A stretch of 64,000 nucleotides of DNA from assembly GCA_022539475.1 (NCBI GenBank), contig VCMS01000087.1, positions 111,172 through 175,171 on the forward strand, read 5' to 3'. This document shows, one piece after another, positions 50,601-59,400 of the stretch. Within the stretch, counting starts at the first letter, position 1. Every line of letters begins with the position of its first letter. Under the pieces are notes generated by a model that was not told the DNA's origin, searched no databases, and worked only from the letters and a program-made list of their open reading frames with translations. This DNA is from Gracilaria domingensis (lineage: Eukaryota > Rhodophyta > Florideophyceae > Gracilariales > Gracilariaceae). The position numbers were made by a program, and so were the translations under genes.

Positions 50601-50670
50601 GGAGTTTGCGGGAGTCAGATTTGGCGACAGCCTCGAGGATGAGGGCATGTTTGCTGGGTTGGGCGCCCAT
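47614..50670 (-). CDS. Ankyrin-repeat RING-finger E3 ligase, N-myristoylated
   Basis: 1018 residues from MGAQPSK, an ideal N-myristoylation signal (Met-Gly-x3-Ser); the frame is open 26 codons upstream, but this start is favoured for that reason. The body is about 20 ankyrin repeats (TALHxAxxxGxxxxVxxLLxxGA pattern, for example TPLHIACDSGHEEVARILLE), with a gap around residues 255-330 filled by a disordered acidic segment. A C-terminal RING-H2 follows: CVICQNQF, then LRCDHLFHNECIMQW, and CPFCRKPV. The order resembles XB3/XBAT ankyrin-RING ligases of plants, which are membrane-attached through myristate. It would ubiquitinate partners caught by the ankyrin array. Single exon. Confidence 0.92.
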   Translation of the reverse strand: MGAQPSKHALILEAVAKSDSRKLREAFLDKSVSPLLLLKPLSAADLNSIFSQSSNVRHSFTRNRAALARSRWLGESPLHYVAEQPDTRILNVIVSLLAGCSEKKVLTPDGEFEIPAEGIFSVRDAEGLSPLSRAVRLQNTRAIRILSKAGANLDEPFSNRKVDKSDNCTWSYLRFAASKGLHLSLKTLLNCSADFEAWGNDGRRPVHLAVEAGHVSCVKLLIEHDFAAARREEAVSNLHSLPTANENEEHGEGNSKDEERKIRAITKYVVRECNYPVPEQSTTGTSVETSGQTIAEDSEQVGGTTEGEVGGAPQEANDPAAEVFRALQSVFRESFRVLSTSRPPARSNRDRGASLLHLACSNDRPKVLKYLLSLDEFKDSIEHMNDSGKTAVFMAIRHHSLPCLDLLVKAGARIHAKDIENWTALHEAVKTSGSRVDIIEYLLDNCDVDINAVDDDGWNPLHVAARFGASEAVDVLIRKGCDLNAQTEDRETAILLASAQSGSTEVLRKLLSYGAKINMNRNTALTPTRLILGRKDFDQLCILLDHLETMDADERQEALDLELPSDAGNTLLHHCVIERQVEPTRKLLALGADANKTNHDGVAPLHMACSNGSGDMTRVLLEGGANANVVRGDGLTPLHIACDSGHEEVARILLEHCCDVDKVVPQGGRYSGFTPVMFAARLGNAEIIGMLITTKASLDFAKGDGFTALHLAALNGNTTSCKLLVEGGANCTLPDENGYLPLQLATRHQHFDVVSTLLEAKVDADCSGPQGLTALHIACFLGDARLIWLLIRSGADVNKVNKDKATPLHIAAGREQGRVSMQLLMANGADLEMLDNERDTPLHNACYKGLYQNVRLLLRRGAKPSPANDKLLTPLHLAAETGSEETVEALLKYGADVGARDKHRKTPYRRASERGHQKVMTLIYRSMATSLNEITEVGIFEVPEGGNSSAETDLCVICQNQFKEGEKTMKLRCDHLFHNECIMQWFGGEDLLEHDSCPFCRKPVLSPGHEPQAGPDTP

Positions 50671-52279
50671 GGGAGCTGCGCGGGGAGGAAGAACAGGTGC
50701 ATAGAATCGAGAACGGCACACGGTATATTGGGCACCATTATCACTCAAGTCCGTTGACGTTAAGGAAAATGGGGCACGAAATGATGATAATAGCCTCCAC
50801 CTAGGCTTGTTCGGTTGAGCGAATTCAGTTTTGCGTCAAGTCACAGAAACGGGTTTAGCTCCATAGCAGGAATAACATTCTGGACAACTCAGTTCCCCAG
50901 AATGGTCGAGAATGGTTCAATTTTCGGGGCAAAGGCCTTCCATGCCATGGAAGGTACCAGAGAGCAGAGCTGGCACGCGTTTCATGCGGGCCTAGCAGAG
51001 AAGAAGCACAACCTTGCGATACGCAGGTCATCATGCACGTATTTCACCACGAGAGAAAACGCCAATCGTGACGCCGCTTTGGTATTGAAACGTCATAGTT
51101 GTCCGCGGGTGTCGACGTGGGGGCCGGTGAGTACTGCAATAGCGTGGTGCAACACCCCATATTAGTACGCCCGACGGGACAGTTTCATAAAAAAGCTGTC
51201 CTTCCTCCAGACTTGAATAAAACTGGATTGCTGTCGTATTCCGTGTAGCATACTAGAGGATGTGCTACTCATACCGAGTGCCTCTCGTTGCTATTATTCC
51301 TGGTGTTACAACTCACGTTTTTGGTCCCAACTCTCAAAGACAGTGGACCGTAAACGAGAGCCTCGGGCCTGTCTCTCGTAAGACAGGAAAAGTCAGGTGC
51401 AGCTATTGTAAATTCTGGTTGTATCGTAGAAGATATTCGACAGACCATAATCAAGGTGCCGAGGGTAGATACACCCCTCGTATGTATACATTCCTTCACG
51501 GTTTCCTTGTTATTGCACTGTGCATCATGCCATGATGAGCTTGCCATGATGGCATAACGAACGGAATAAAGACATTCATACTCCGAATGCTCTGTGGGGC
51601 ATACCGACCATGCGCAAGCTCGGAGCCTTTTGAGCCAGACAACATCTTACGAATCCTTTCCCAGAAAGGTTTGGTGAACCAATGTCGAGGATCTATGCCG
51701 CGCAATGCTGGAGAGGCGGCCCTGACATCTAAACCGACGTTAATGGCCTAGCAAAGTAGCAGAAGCGCAGCTATGCTTTCGGTCACGTCGCCAGTGACAT
51801 TGACCTGTTCGCCATCGAAAGACGGGCACGTGAACCTACGCTGGGTAGGAGGACTAGCGCCGTTACCGAAGGTAAATCGATGCGTAACCTACACGCAGAT
51901 CACGTTCAACAGCACACAAAGAATTTTACCTACAAGGGGTAGAAACTTTTTGCACGTGATTTCTTGAAAATGGTTTTGTGTCTTGCAGACGTTTCTGTTG
52001 CAACTTGCGTGCTATTGCACATGACATATCTTCTCGCATAACGAGATCGTTGTATTGCAACTCGGCGTCAGGACTCACAGCTACGGCAGTTAGTTGTTCA
52101 TTTACTCCAAAAAGTGTTAACCACCGCAATAAAGGCAGCAGCAGCATTTTTACCGAAAGCGAACAAGATGTGGCTCCATTCATTTCACCGCAACAAATAG
52201 GAAGATACCTAGGCCAGATAGCGTGCTTCAAATTTTGGATCGTCGCGTAGAAAGTTAGCGATTGTGAGATTGATCCATA
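50671..52279. other. Intergenic, 1.6 kb, nothing assigned
   Basis: Short frames only. The CCTGTCT-CTCGTA-AGACAGG inverted repeat near 51,367-51,390 recalls the Harbinger terminus by chance in seven bases. No gene, RNA or transposon was identified. Confidence 0.45.
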
Positions 52280-53206
52280 TCAAAGACGGGAGTCTGGCGT
52301 TTGTGTGCCAGTGACATCAGCCACAGGGGCCTCCCCTTCACGACTGCCATTAGGCTGGCTCCTTCGTTTGATCTTCGACTTGGCTGCCGTCTTTCTTCCT
52401 GAGTGGGGTCTTGGTTTAGCCTCACTAAGCGATACGTCGCGACCGACAATGCTTGTCCCCTGCAAGCATTCGATGGCCCTAATTCCCGAGCGTCGACTCT
52501 GCATTTCAACAAAGGCATAACCCTTTGGCATGCCTGCAGAGTCAGACGGCAGCTCGCAGTTGAGCACCGCGCCATAACCAGAGAAGGCACGATACAAATC
52601 CTCCTCAGTGGCGCGAAAGGACAAGTTTCCCACAAACACGTTAATGGGGCCGTCATCGACCTCCGGCTGCTGCTGCACACCCCTCGCAGCTATAAATGGA
52701 TTGGTGCCATCGCCCTGCTCCGCAGCCCGCGCCAAAGCGGCATGGGCCTGTTCATCACCCCAAATAAGATCGTCCTCCGTGGCAAACCACTCATGCAAGC
52801 AAGCCGAACAGGCTACGACGCGCGCAACCCCCTCAAGCTCCTCCGGCTCGACGTGGTACACAGCCAGACACTGCACACACTGCAGAAAGGCATCCTGCGA
52901 GACAACGGCCACATTGGCGGGACGCGGCGTCACATGAGTGCGGCGCGGCAGATGGAAGAGGGGAAGGCCGGGGAGCACCGGCGGCGGCGCGCACAGAGGC
53001 AATGCGCGCCGTCTCCTCGCGCGGCTGAAGGCGGAGCGGAAGGCGCTTCGAGTAAGCGGCGGCGGCGCGGCAAACGACGGCGGCGCGGCAAACGAAGGCG
53101 GCGGCGGCGGCATCGCGTCGTTTGTCGCCGCCGATGCGCGATGCTGCCGCGCTCGAGATGTGTATGACGAGATCGGGCCGCCATGGGCGCTTGTTGGGCT
53201 CGACAA
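52280..53206 (-). CDS. Zinc-ribbon plus RRM RNA-binding protein, organelle-targeted
   Basis: 308 residues (an alternative start at 53,113 gives 277). The N-terminus is Ala/Pro/Arg-rich with a tandem SFAAPP repeat, consistent with a transit peptide. Residues about 108-142 form an MJ0042-type zinc ribbon: CVQCLAVYHV, then ACSACLHEWFA, two CxxC knuckles about 20 residues apart. Residues about 185-262 are an RRM with RNP2 NVFVGNLSF and RNP1 KGYAFVEM. The C-terminus is basic with an RS-poor, Lys/Arg tail. RNA binding in the plastid or mitochondrion is likely. The left end of the giant Harbinger element lies 58 bases upstream of its first ATG. Confidence 0.85.
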   Translation of the reverse strand: MSSPTSAHGGPISSYTSRARQHRASAATNDAMPPPPPSFAAPPSFAAPPPLTRSAFRSAFSRARRRRALPLCAPPPVLPGLPLFHLPRRTHVTPRPANVAVVSQDAFLQCVQCLAVYHVEPEELEGVARVVACSACLHEWFATEDDLIWGDEQAHAALARAAEQGDGTNPFIAARGVQQQPEVDDGPINVFVGNLSFRATEEDLYRAFSGYGAVLNCELPSDSAGMPKGYAFVEMQSRRSGIRAIECLQGTSIVGRDVSLSEAKPRPHSGRKTAAKSKIKRRSQPNGSREGEAPVADVTGTQTPDSRL

Positions 53207-53264
53207 GTGGCCACGCGGCTCTCGTGGCGGAGTTGCGGATCAATCACGCGCATTGGCGTTTCAG

Positions 53265-53301
53265 GGCCTGTCTTAACAAGCGTTGACGACGCGTTGTCGT
53301 T
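53265..53301 (+). repeat. Left terminal inverted repeat of the Harbinger element
   Basis: Begins GGCCTGTCTTAACAA and ends ACGCGTTGTCGTT. A direct repeat of the 18-base unit starting CCTCTGTGCCTCG lies further in, at about 53,405-53,440, and may be a subterminal transposase-binding motif. Confidence 0.85.
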
Positions 53302-53653
53302 AACGTTGATATCTTGAGTTTTTCAAGAAAGCCTGGCTGTAAATTGAACCACCTACTGCCCCGTTCCACTGAAAGGACCAATACCCTTCTCATTCTATTA
53401 TGCACCTCTGTGCCTCGCCAAACCTCTGTGCCTCGTCAAAGTGCGTCACTGTCGGACGTAGCGCGTACTTATCGGTACGCTATATTCTGCGGTAAGCAGA
53501 TTGCTCTTCGTCGACGGCGTAGATCATGTACATTCCCGCTCTCCTTTTCCATGATCTCACCCAGCTCTTTTGCTGTGCTCTCCCATTAATCGAGAGGTAC
53601 TCTTTTGAATCGTTGTCTGGTGATATAAGCGTTTCTCGCAATGATCATCGCTC

Positions 53654-54961
53654 TTGTGTCGAGTCGAACACGGCTCAACCACCATGGTTGCGTTCGTTGG
53701 ATCGCACACAGCGAAGCGAAAATCTGTCCTCATGAGCAGCGCATTTGTTATTGAAGCGTTTACCCACTGTCTCAATGGCGTCCAAATCTTACTCAATAAG
53801 CACAGGGTCAAAAAACGACAACCGACTATCATCAAACGATTATTAACCTACGAAACTCTCTCCGCCAATCTAAACTCTCGAGCGTTCAGAAACGTGTTTC
53901 GTATGACGCGGGATAACTTTGACGAACTTTTCGACAGAGTAGGTCATCGTCTTGTGAGAAACGTTGAAATGGGAGACAGATCGAAACGCCTCACAATTAC
54001 TCCGAAGACGCGCTTAGCTATCACTTTGCGTATGCTGGCGGGTTCCACTTATGCTGACATAATGCTTTCTTTTCACGTAGGGCGCTCAACTGCCTACCAT
54101 GTCTTTCATGACACTCGAATGGCGTTGATGAACGAATTGAAACTACCAGGTCTTCCTAATTCTGTTGAAGGGCTAGAAGAGCTTTCGTTGGGCTTCAAGC
54201 ACTCTCGAAAACGTTTGAGCCCTCTAACTGGTTGTGTTGGGGCAATCGATGGAATTGCTGTCCAAATGAAGAAACCTTCGTGTCCAAATGCTGCTGCATT
54301 TTATTGTCGTAAGAATTGCTACTCGCTTCCCGTTCAGGCTCTTGTGGATTCACGATACCGATTCATGGATGTCTCCATACGATGCGTGGGTTCTACGCAT
54401 GACCAACTGGCCCATGTTGTTTCTAAGCTTGGGCGCTTTTTGGCTGAAAATAATCTTCAGGTGGAATACTGGATTGTTGGGGACGAAGCTTATGTCTGTA
54501 CTAACAGCCTGATTTTTCCTATACCTATTTCGCAGATAAGAACGTGCTGGGAGGACGGGTTTAACTTTTATCTGTCTTCATTAAGAATTCATGTGGAACA
54601 GGCTTTCGGTATGCTGGTTGCCAGATGGCGGATTCTGAACTTTCTGGAGTTTTCTGTTAGTGTGAACTGTGAAATTGTCTCGGTATGCATGAAGCTTCAT
54701 AACTTCTGCATCGAGAACAGATTATCTGGCTGCAAGGAAATTACTGAGGAAGAGGTTTGTGAACGCGTTCAAGATGTTCTTGCCTGGTATCAATGTTGTA
54801 AGGAGAGGCACGCGGACTGGGTATGTGTTGAGGAAGAAGAGGTTGAGGCAGATGGAGTTTTTGTTCTGTCCAAGAGGGACGCTTTAGTGGAAGTTATTGC
54901 GCAGAAGGGGCTAAAGCGTCCCATGCCTCGTGGTGCGCCATGTAACTTAAGTATTCTTTGA
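53654..54961 (+). CDS. PIF/Harbinger (HARBI1-like) DDE transposase
   Basis: 435 residues. Residues about 80-150 hold the helix-turn-helix-like N-terminal domain (FRNVFRMTRDNFDELFDRVG, LRMLAGSTYADIMLSFHVGR). The DDE_Tnp_4 nuclease domain follows: GAIDGIAVQM with Asp199, WIVGDEAYV with Asp277, and RIHVEQAFGML with Glu315, so the catalytic triad is complete and the frame is uninterrupted. It excises and inserts the surrounding element, normally with the help of the SANT-type partner protein. Possible starts are Met1, Met11 or Met27. Codon-level integrity contrasts with the decayed cargo beside it. Confidence 0.93.
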   Translation: MCRVEHGSTTMVAFVGSHTAKRKSVLMSSAFVIEAFTHCLNGVQILLNKHRVKKRQPTIIKRLLTYETLSANLNSRAFRNVFRMTRDNFDELFDRVGHRLVRNVEMGDRSKRLTITPKTRLAITLRMLAGSTYADIMLSFHVGRSTAYHVFHDTRMALMNELKLPGLPNSVEGLEELSLGFKHSRKRLSPLTGCVGAIDGIAVQMKKPSCPNAAAFYCRKNCYSLPVQALVDSRYRFMDVSIRCVGSTHDQLAHVVSKLGRFLAENNLQVEYWIVGDEAYVCTNSLIFPIPISQIRTCWEDGFNFYLSSLRIHVEQAFGMLVARWRILNFLEFSVSVNCEIVSVCMKLHNFCIENRLSGCKEITEEEVCERVQDVLAWYQCCKERHADWVCVEEEEVEADGVFVLSKRDALVEVIAQKGLKRPMPRGAPCNLSIL

Positions 54962-55348
54962 ATCTCCGGGCGTTGCTACCAATCACATGGTGGTCTCTAA
55001 GACTTTAAATAAGAATTGCACATTCCAACAGTGCTCATGAGCCTCTCAGAAGAGGAGACCGAGTTATGGAAATCGTGTCTTGGTTGGTTTTCCGGCGCTT
55101 ACATTTCATTCTTCGTTATGAGCAGCGCCGGTTTCACTTCGCACCTCGGTTTAACTGCGCTTTTTACTTGGCTCTTGTGTGGCATTCTGTTTTTGAAGAC
55201 GCGCTCGCGTCTTTGCGTGCAGCTTCGTTGTGTTTTTCCTTGCGGTCAAGGTCGTTCTGAGTTGATCACATACACCCGTCCACCGGGGCGAATTCTGGGA
55301 CTCAACATTTATCCACTCAGGTGGTCCAAGCTTTAGACTCACACTCCT

Positions 55349-56425
55349 GTGAGCTCAGGTGAGATCAATGATCTAGCATTCCATTATTTGCAGCAGTCTG
55401 GTACGTTCAACAAACTGTTCCCTTTACGTTCAGGGTCCGCATCGAACGTGTACCTCTGCACCGCACAACAGCTCTGTGTACTTTTGTGCATTTGTACTCA
55501 ACTTGTTCTCGCGGTGCACCACTGTTCCACACTAACTCTACGTGTGTGTGTGTTCCTTTCTTATTTTCGTTCGTTTCTTCTACTTGATCCTATCTTTATA
55601 GGATACTTTCGGAGCGCTTTTGGCTTTCGGCTACGAGAGCCAAGTGAGCAGGACCAAAATCGATGGCTCTCAAATACCTCCAGGTGCTCTGATTTCCTTC
55701 ATCCAACGCAGCGTACACTTTGTCGCAATCGAAGATAGTCTCATGGACGAAAGTAAAGAAGGCACTCACGCCATGGACCGCGTCAGTTCTTTGCTTGACG
55801 TCCATCGTTTCCTATGCAATCAGGACTTTCAAGCCACGTCAGCAGGTCAATGTAATCAATGGAACCAGTGACAACGCCGTGATGATGGACCTAGACGACA
55901 AGAAACCCACGACAAACATTGACAAAGCAAAGGAATGTACCAATCGAACACGGATGTCCCACACTCAGAAGTTCTCAGCTTCAAAGGATATACATCAGAG
56001 GCGTGTGTCCGAGCATGGAACCCGCTTACGTCCGTTCTGGCAGCATTTGCGAGAGACTCTACAGCTCGAATCTGGCCTACTTCTACCACTTTTCCAGCCC
56101 CCTCTTCAGCGTCAGCGTCAGTATCAGCGGCAGCAGCTGCACAGTCTTTGGTACTGCCTCATGCAGCCGAACTAACACGATCTAGCACCTTGAGCAAACA
56201 TGTATCAAACGATGTCACCTCTTTAGATTGGATTCCAACTGGAACAATGCTTGCAACCGGTACATATGATGGGATTTCAAAAGTGTGCAGTGAGACTGGA
56301 GAATTAAGCAAAGCCTTCTGAGACATAGTGGACCACTGCTTTCGTTAAAGTGGAACAAGTCAGGTAATTATATTCTAATTGAGTCGGTTGATGGAACTGT
56401 TACGGTATGGAATAGACTCGGAGTG
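55349..56425 (+). pseudogene. Captured fragment of a TBL1-type LisH/WD40 gene
   Basis: The first exon reads SSGEINDLAFHYLQQSG, the LisH motif that opens TBL1/TBL1XR1, but its initiator is GTG. A 201-nt intron (55,401-55,601, GTACGT to TTTATAG) follows and splices in phase to YFRSAF; then a one-base frameshift leads to FGYESQVSRTKIDGSQIPPG and ALISFIQRSVHFV. WD40 repeats come next: CVRAWNPLTSVLAAFARDST with ARIWP, DVTSLDWIPTGTMLATGTYD, another frameshift near 56,318, then HSGPLLSLKWNKSGNYIL and DGTVTVWNR. It stops abruptly at about 56,425, after about three of the eight WD repeats, where PA200-like sequence begins. Corepressor function is lost. Confidence 0.82.
55401..55601 (+). other. Retained intron in the captured TBL1 fragment
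   Basis: Donor GTACGT, acceptor CTATCTTTATAG; joining the exons restores the LisH-domain order. Its presence shows that the cargo was taken from genomic DNA and not from mRNA. Confidence 0.7.
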
Positions 56426-59400
56426 CCTTTGAACGCGATCTTGCCGCTTTGGAAAACCGCATTGGTCGTTACCTTGACTTCAAGCATGCCTTTGAACCAC
56501 ATGAATTTCCGTTCTTCATCAACATCATGATCAGGGGCGCTCTGTCGCCTTCAATCGATATGGGGCTACGTTCCAAGATGGCGCGCTGTGCTTCACGTGT
56601 TTTAACCAAGAGACTCTGTGTGATTCCCGACGGCATCCCGTGCCGTGCAATCTTGAAGCGCATCATTGAAGTGCATAATGAATGTATTGACGGCAGTCCG
56701 TATATCGGCAGGGATTTCAGAGATTCACATTGCCGAAATCTCGCTTTTCTGCTCACGAAGAGCAGGAACTTCCTGACTCCTGATGACAGCGCAGAAAACA
56801 TATGGAATGAGTTTGCGCACAGGTTACATTCTACTGATATTGATGTCAAATTCAGAGCGCTTCTCCTTCTTTCTCACGTTCTGCCCTCCCGAGCCGACTC
56901 GTGGTCTGGCTGGGTACCAGAAATTATGAAGATATGGGAGACCATATCTTGTCCCAGTGATTGGAACACCATCTGGATGAGCATGTTTTCGAGATTGGCT
57001 CGGCACCAGCCATGTGTGCATGACTGGACGCCGTATCTTTCGCTGGATAACACAGTCGCATGAAGTCTGCCTTTCTGTTGGCTTTGGGTTCGTACGCCTC
57101 TCACGGTCAGATTGACCGACACTGTCCAACGCACTTGCATTTCTTGATAGATGGAAAGAATATATCAATGTTTGCGATCTTTGCTGTATATTCATTATCT
57201 CCGAAGTATTCTGAGGCCTTGGAATACTCGGAACGATTCTTCACCCTCATTGCCAATTACTTCCATCAGAGTAATAGTGGTTCTTGGTCTTTCTGTACCG
57301 GCACATTTCTGTCGTATGTCCTGTCCCATCTTTCATCCGGTGTGAATGAAGAGCAGAAAGCTACAAAGGCAAGAGTACTCACGAGAGTTTTGAATGGCCG
57401 TGCTACAAAGAGAGTAGCTCCAAGTGAACATCGTCTCACTCCAGATATTATTAACAAGCTCGTTCACATTTTACGCCCGCTTATTCATCACGGATTACAT
57501 TCCAAGGTCATGAACTTATCCATGCATTCGGCAACTGCAGCAAAAGAGCTAGCATTACTACAGCCTGGGAAGGTTGTCGAACCCCTGCTTATTGAAGCTG
57601 CCGAAGGTCTTTGTTCCGTCTCTTCCCGTCACCGTACTTTCGCTGCCCTTAAGCGTCTTGCGTCTTTGACCCTTTTATTTGTAGATGGAGACATATTTCT
57701 GAATGGGATGGACTACCTAACCCAAGCGCTTGAGCTAACACTGCCGGGAATCGATCCCAACGATCTGGGAAAGACCGAGTATACTCTAAAGTTTATCGCG
57801 GGTGCCGCTGCTAGGCTGCAAAGCATTTTCGAGGAAGATCACAGTAGTGGCTTTGAGGACTTCCTAGAGGACTACGTGCCACAGATTTTGGATCGCACAT
57901 TCTCAAAACTTGAATCTCTTGAAGCACCTCCGAAGAAGAATAGAAATGGGGTGTACAGTTCAGGCGATTCCCATCTTTCTTTCTTCATGTTTTCTGTGGC
58001 TATAGAGAACCTGTTCGGAGCTCTTCCTGGAACGATTGCTGAGTCAGCAACACACCGAATTGCCCAGAAACTAACTGGGTCTGCTTGCAAAAATGGTATG
58101 AAGTACTATGGGGTCCTGGTCAGAGCTGCAGCAGCTGCAACCACAGTCTCAAGAGGTGGGTCTTCAGTGTCCATTTTCGTTCCGTCTTTGATCCGGAGCA
58201 TACTTGACGATGGTGCTGCTGTCGAAACTACCAAGAAGTGTTTGGCTACTGTAAGTGGAACGGAAATGGTTTGGAGAATTCGTATGCTCGCACAAGCATG
58301 CCGTGCCGTAGGGTGTGGGATAGGTGACCATCTTGATGAGATAGCCCTAATTATTCGTCTAGCAATGGACAAATCGTCTCACCTGACCTACAAGGACGGG
58401 GGTCGACTGCTTCGAGGTGTTCATGAAGGACTAACATCCCTTCAAATAAAATTTGGTCCAGGAACAGTATCAGAGCATTAGCCAAAAGAAGACGAAGGAA
58501 TCTACTACTTTGAATGGCACATTCCAACAGAAGAAGAATGGAGAGAAGGTGAACATTTGGTTGAACTGTTCATGAACAAGGCAGAGGAGCTTTGCAACTA
58601 CTCTCCCGAAGATAAAGGACTGAAGTCGCTCACAACAGATCACGATGTTTTGTTCAGAGTGCTGCGCCTGCTGCATGCGCTCCAGAAAGGTGGTCGATGC
58701 TTCCTTGCAGGTGCTATGCCAGATCATTTCAAGGCTCTCGACAAACACGTAGCAGGAAGTACTACAGTAACCGGGTCCGATGCTCGTTTGGCTTTGAAGA
58801 AGCCAATTCAAGTCGGTTTTGGAGGTGAAAGAGTGGAAAGCAATGGATACAAGTTCGTGACGAGTATGTGGAAGAGACTATATTCTTTGGTATCGCTTAA
58901 TATGAAGAAAGTGTTGCTGTGCCGGCCCGATGACGGCGCTCTATTGTAGCGCTGTCTTGAACCGATTGAACTTGCTCATGAGCGGTTCAGAAAAGGAGAC
59001 CGAAGTCGGCAAACTATGTACGCGTCTCGAAGCTACAAGTCTTCGTACAAGTCTGTCATTTCAGCGAAGCGACCTTTCGGATGTGAAGGAAGAGTTGGAA
59101 GAGCAATGTCTCGTTTTATTATTAAGCTTAGAATTGAAGCTCATCATGAAATGCGGTTGAGTATTGGGCCAGAGGTGGAGCCGGCGCTTTGGGACAGTCG
59201 AAACTATGGTAAGTCTACTCTCGGAAATGGCTCTTAACGACTTCCCTCGTTTTCGTTCTGAAGCGAGTGGAGTTCTCACCAGAGCACTGAGAATCGTTCG
59301 TCCACACATTCGAAAGAGGGAAGTTCTCTCCGTCATCGATCGCCTTCGAAGCGCAGCTTTTGGGTCGTACAATAAGGAAAGTCTGAAGACCAAGAAATCA

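Noticed and set aside
51367-51390. CCTGTCT...AGACAGG as another Harbinger end
   Set aside because: Only seven bases match, arranged as a short hairpin, without the TTAACAA continuation of the true TIR.
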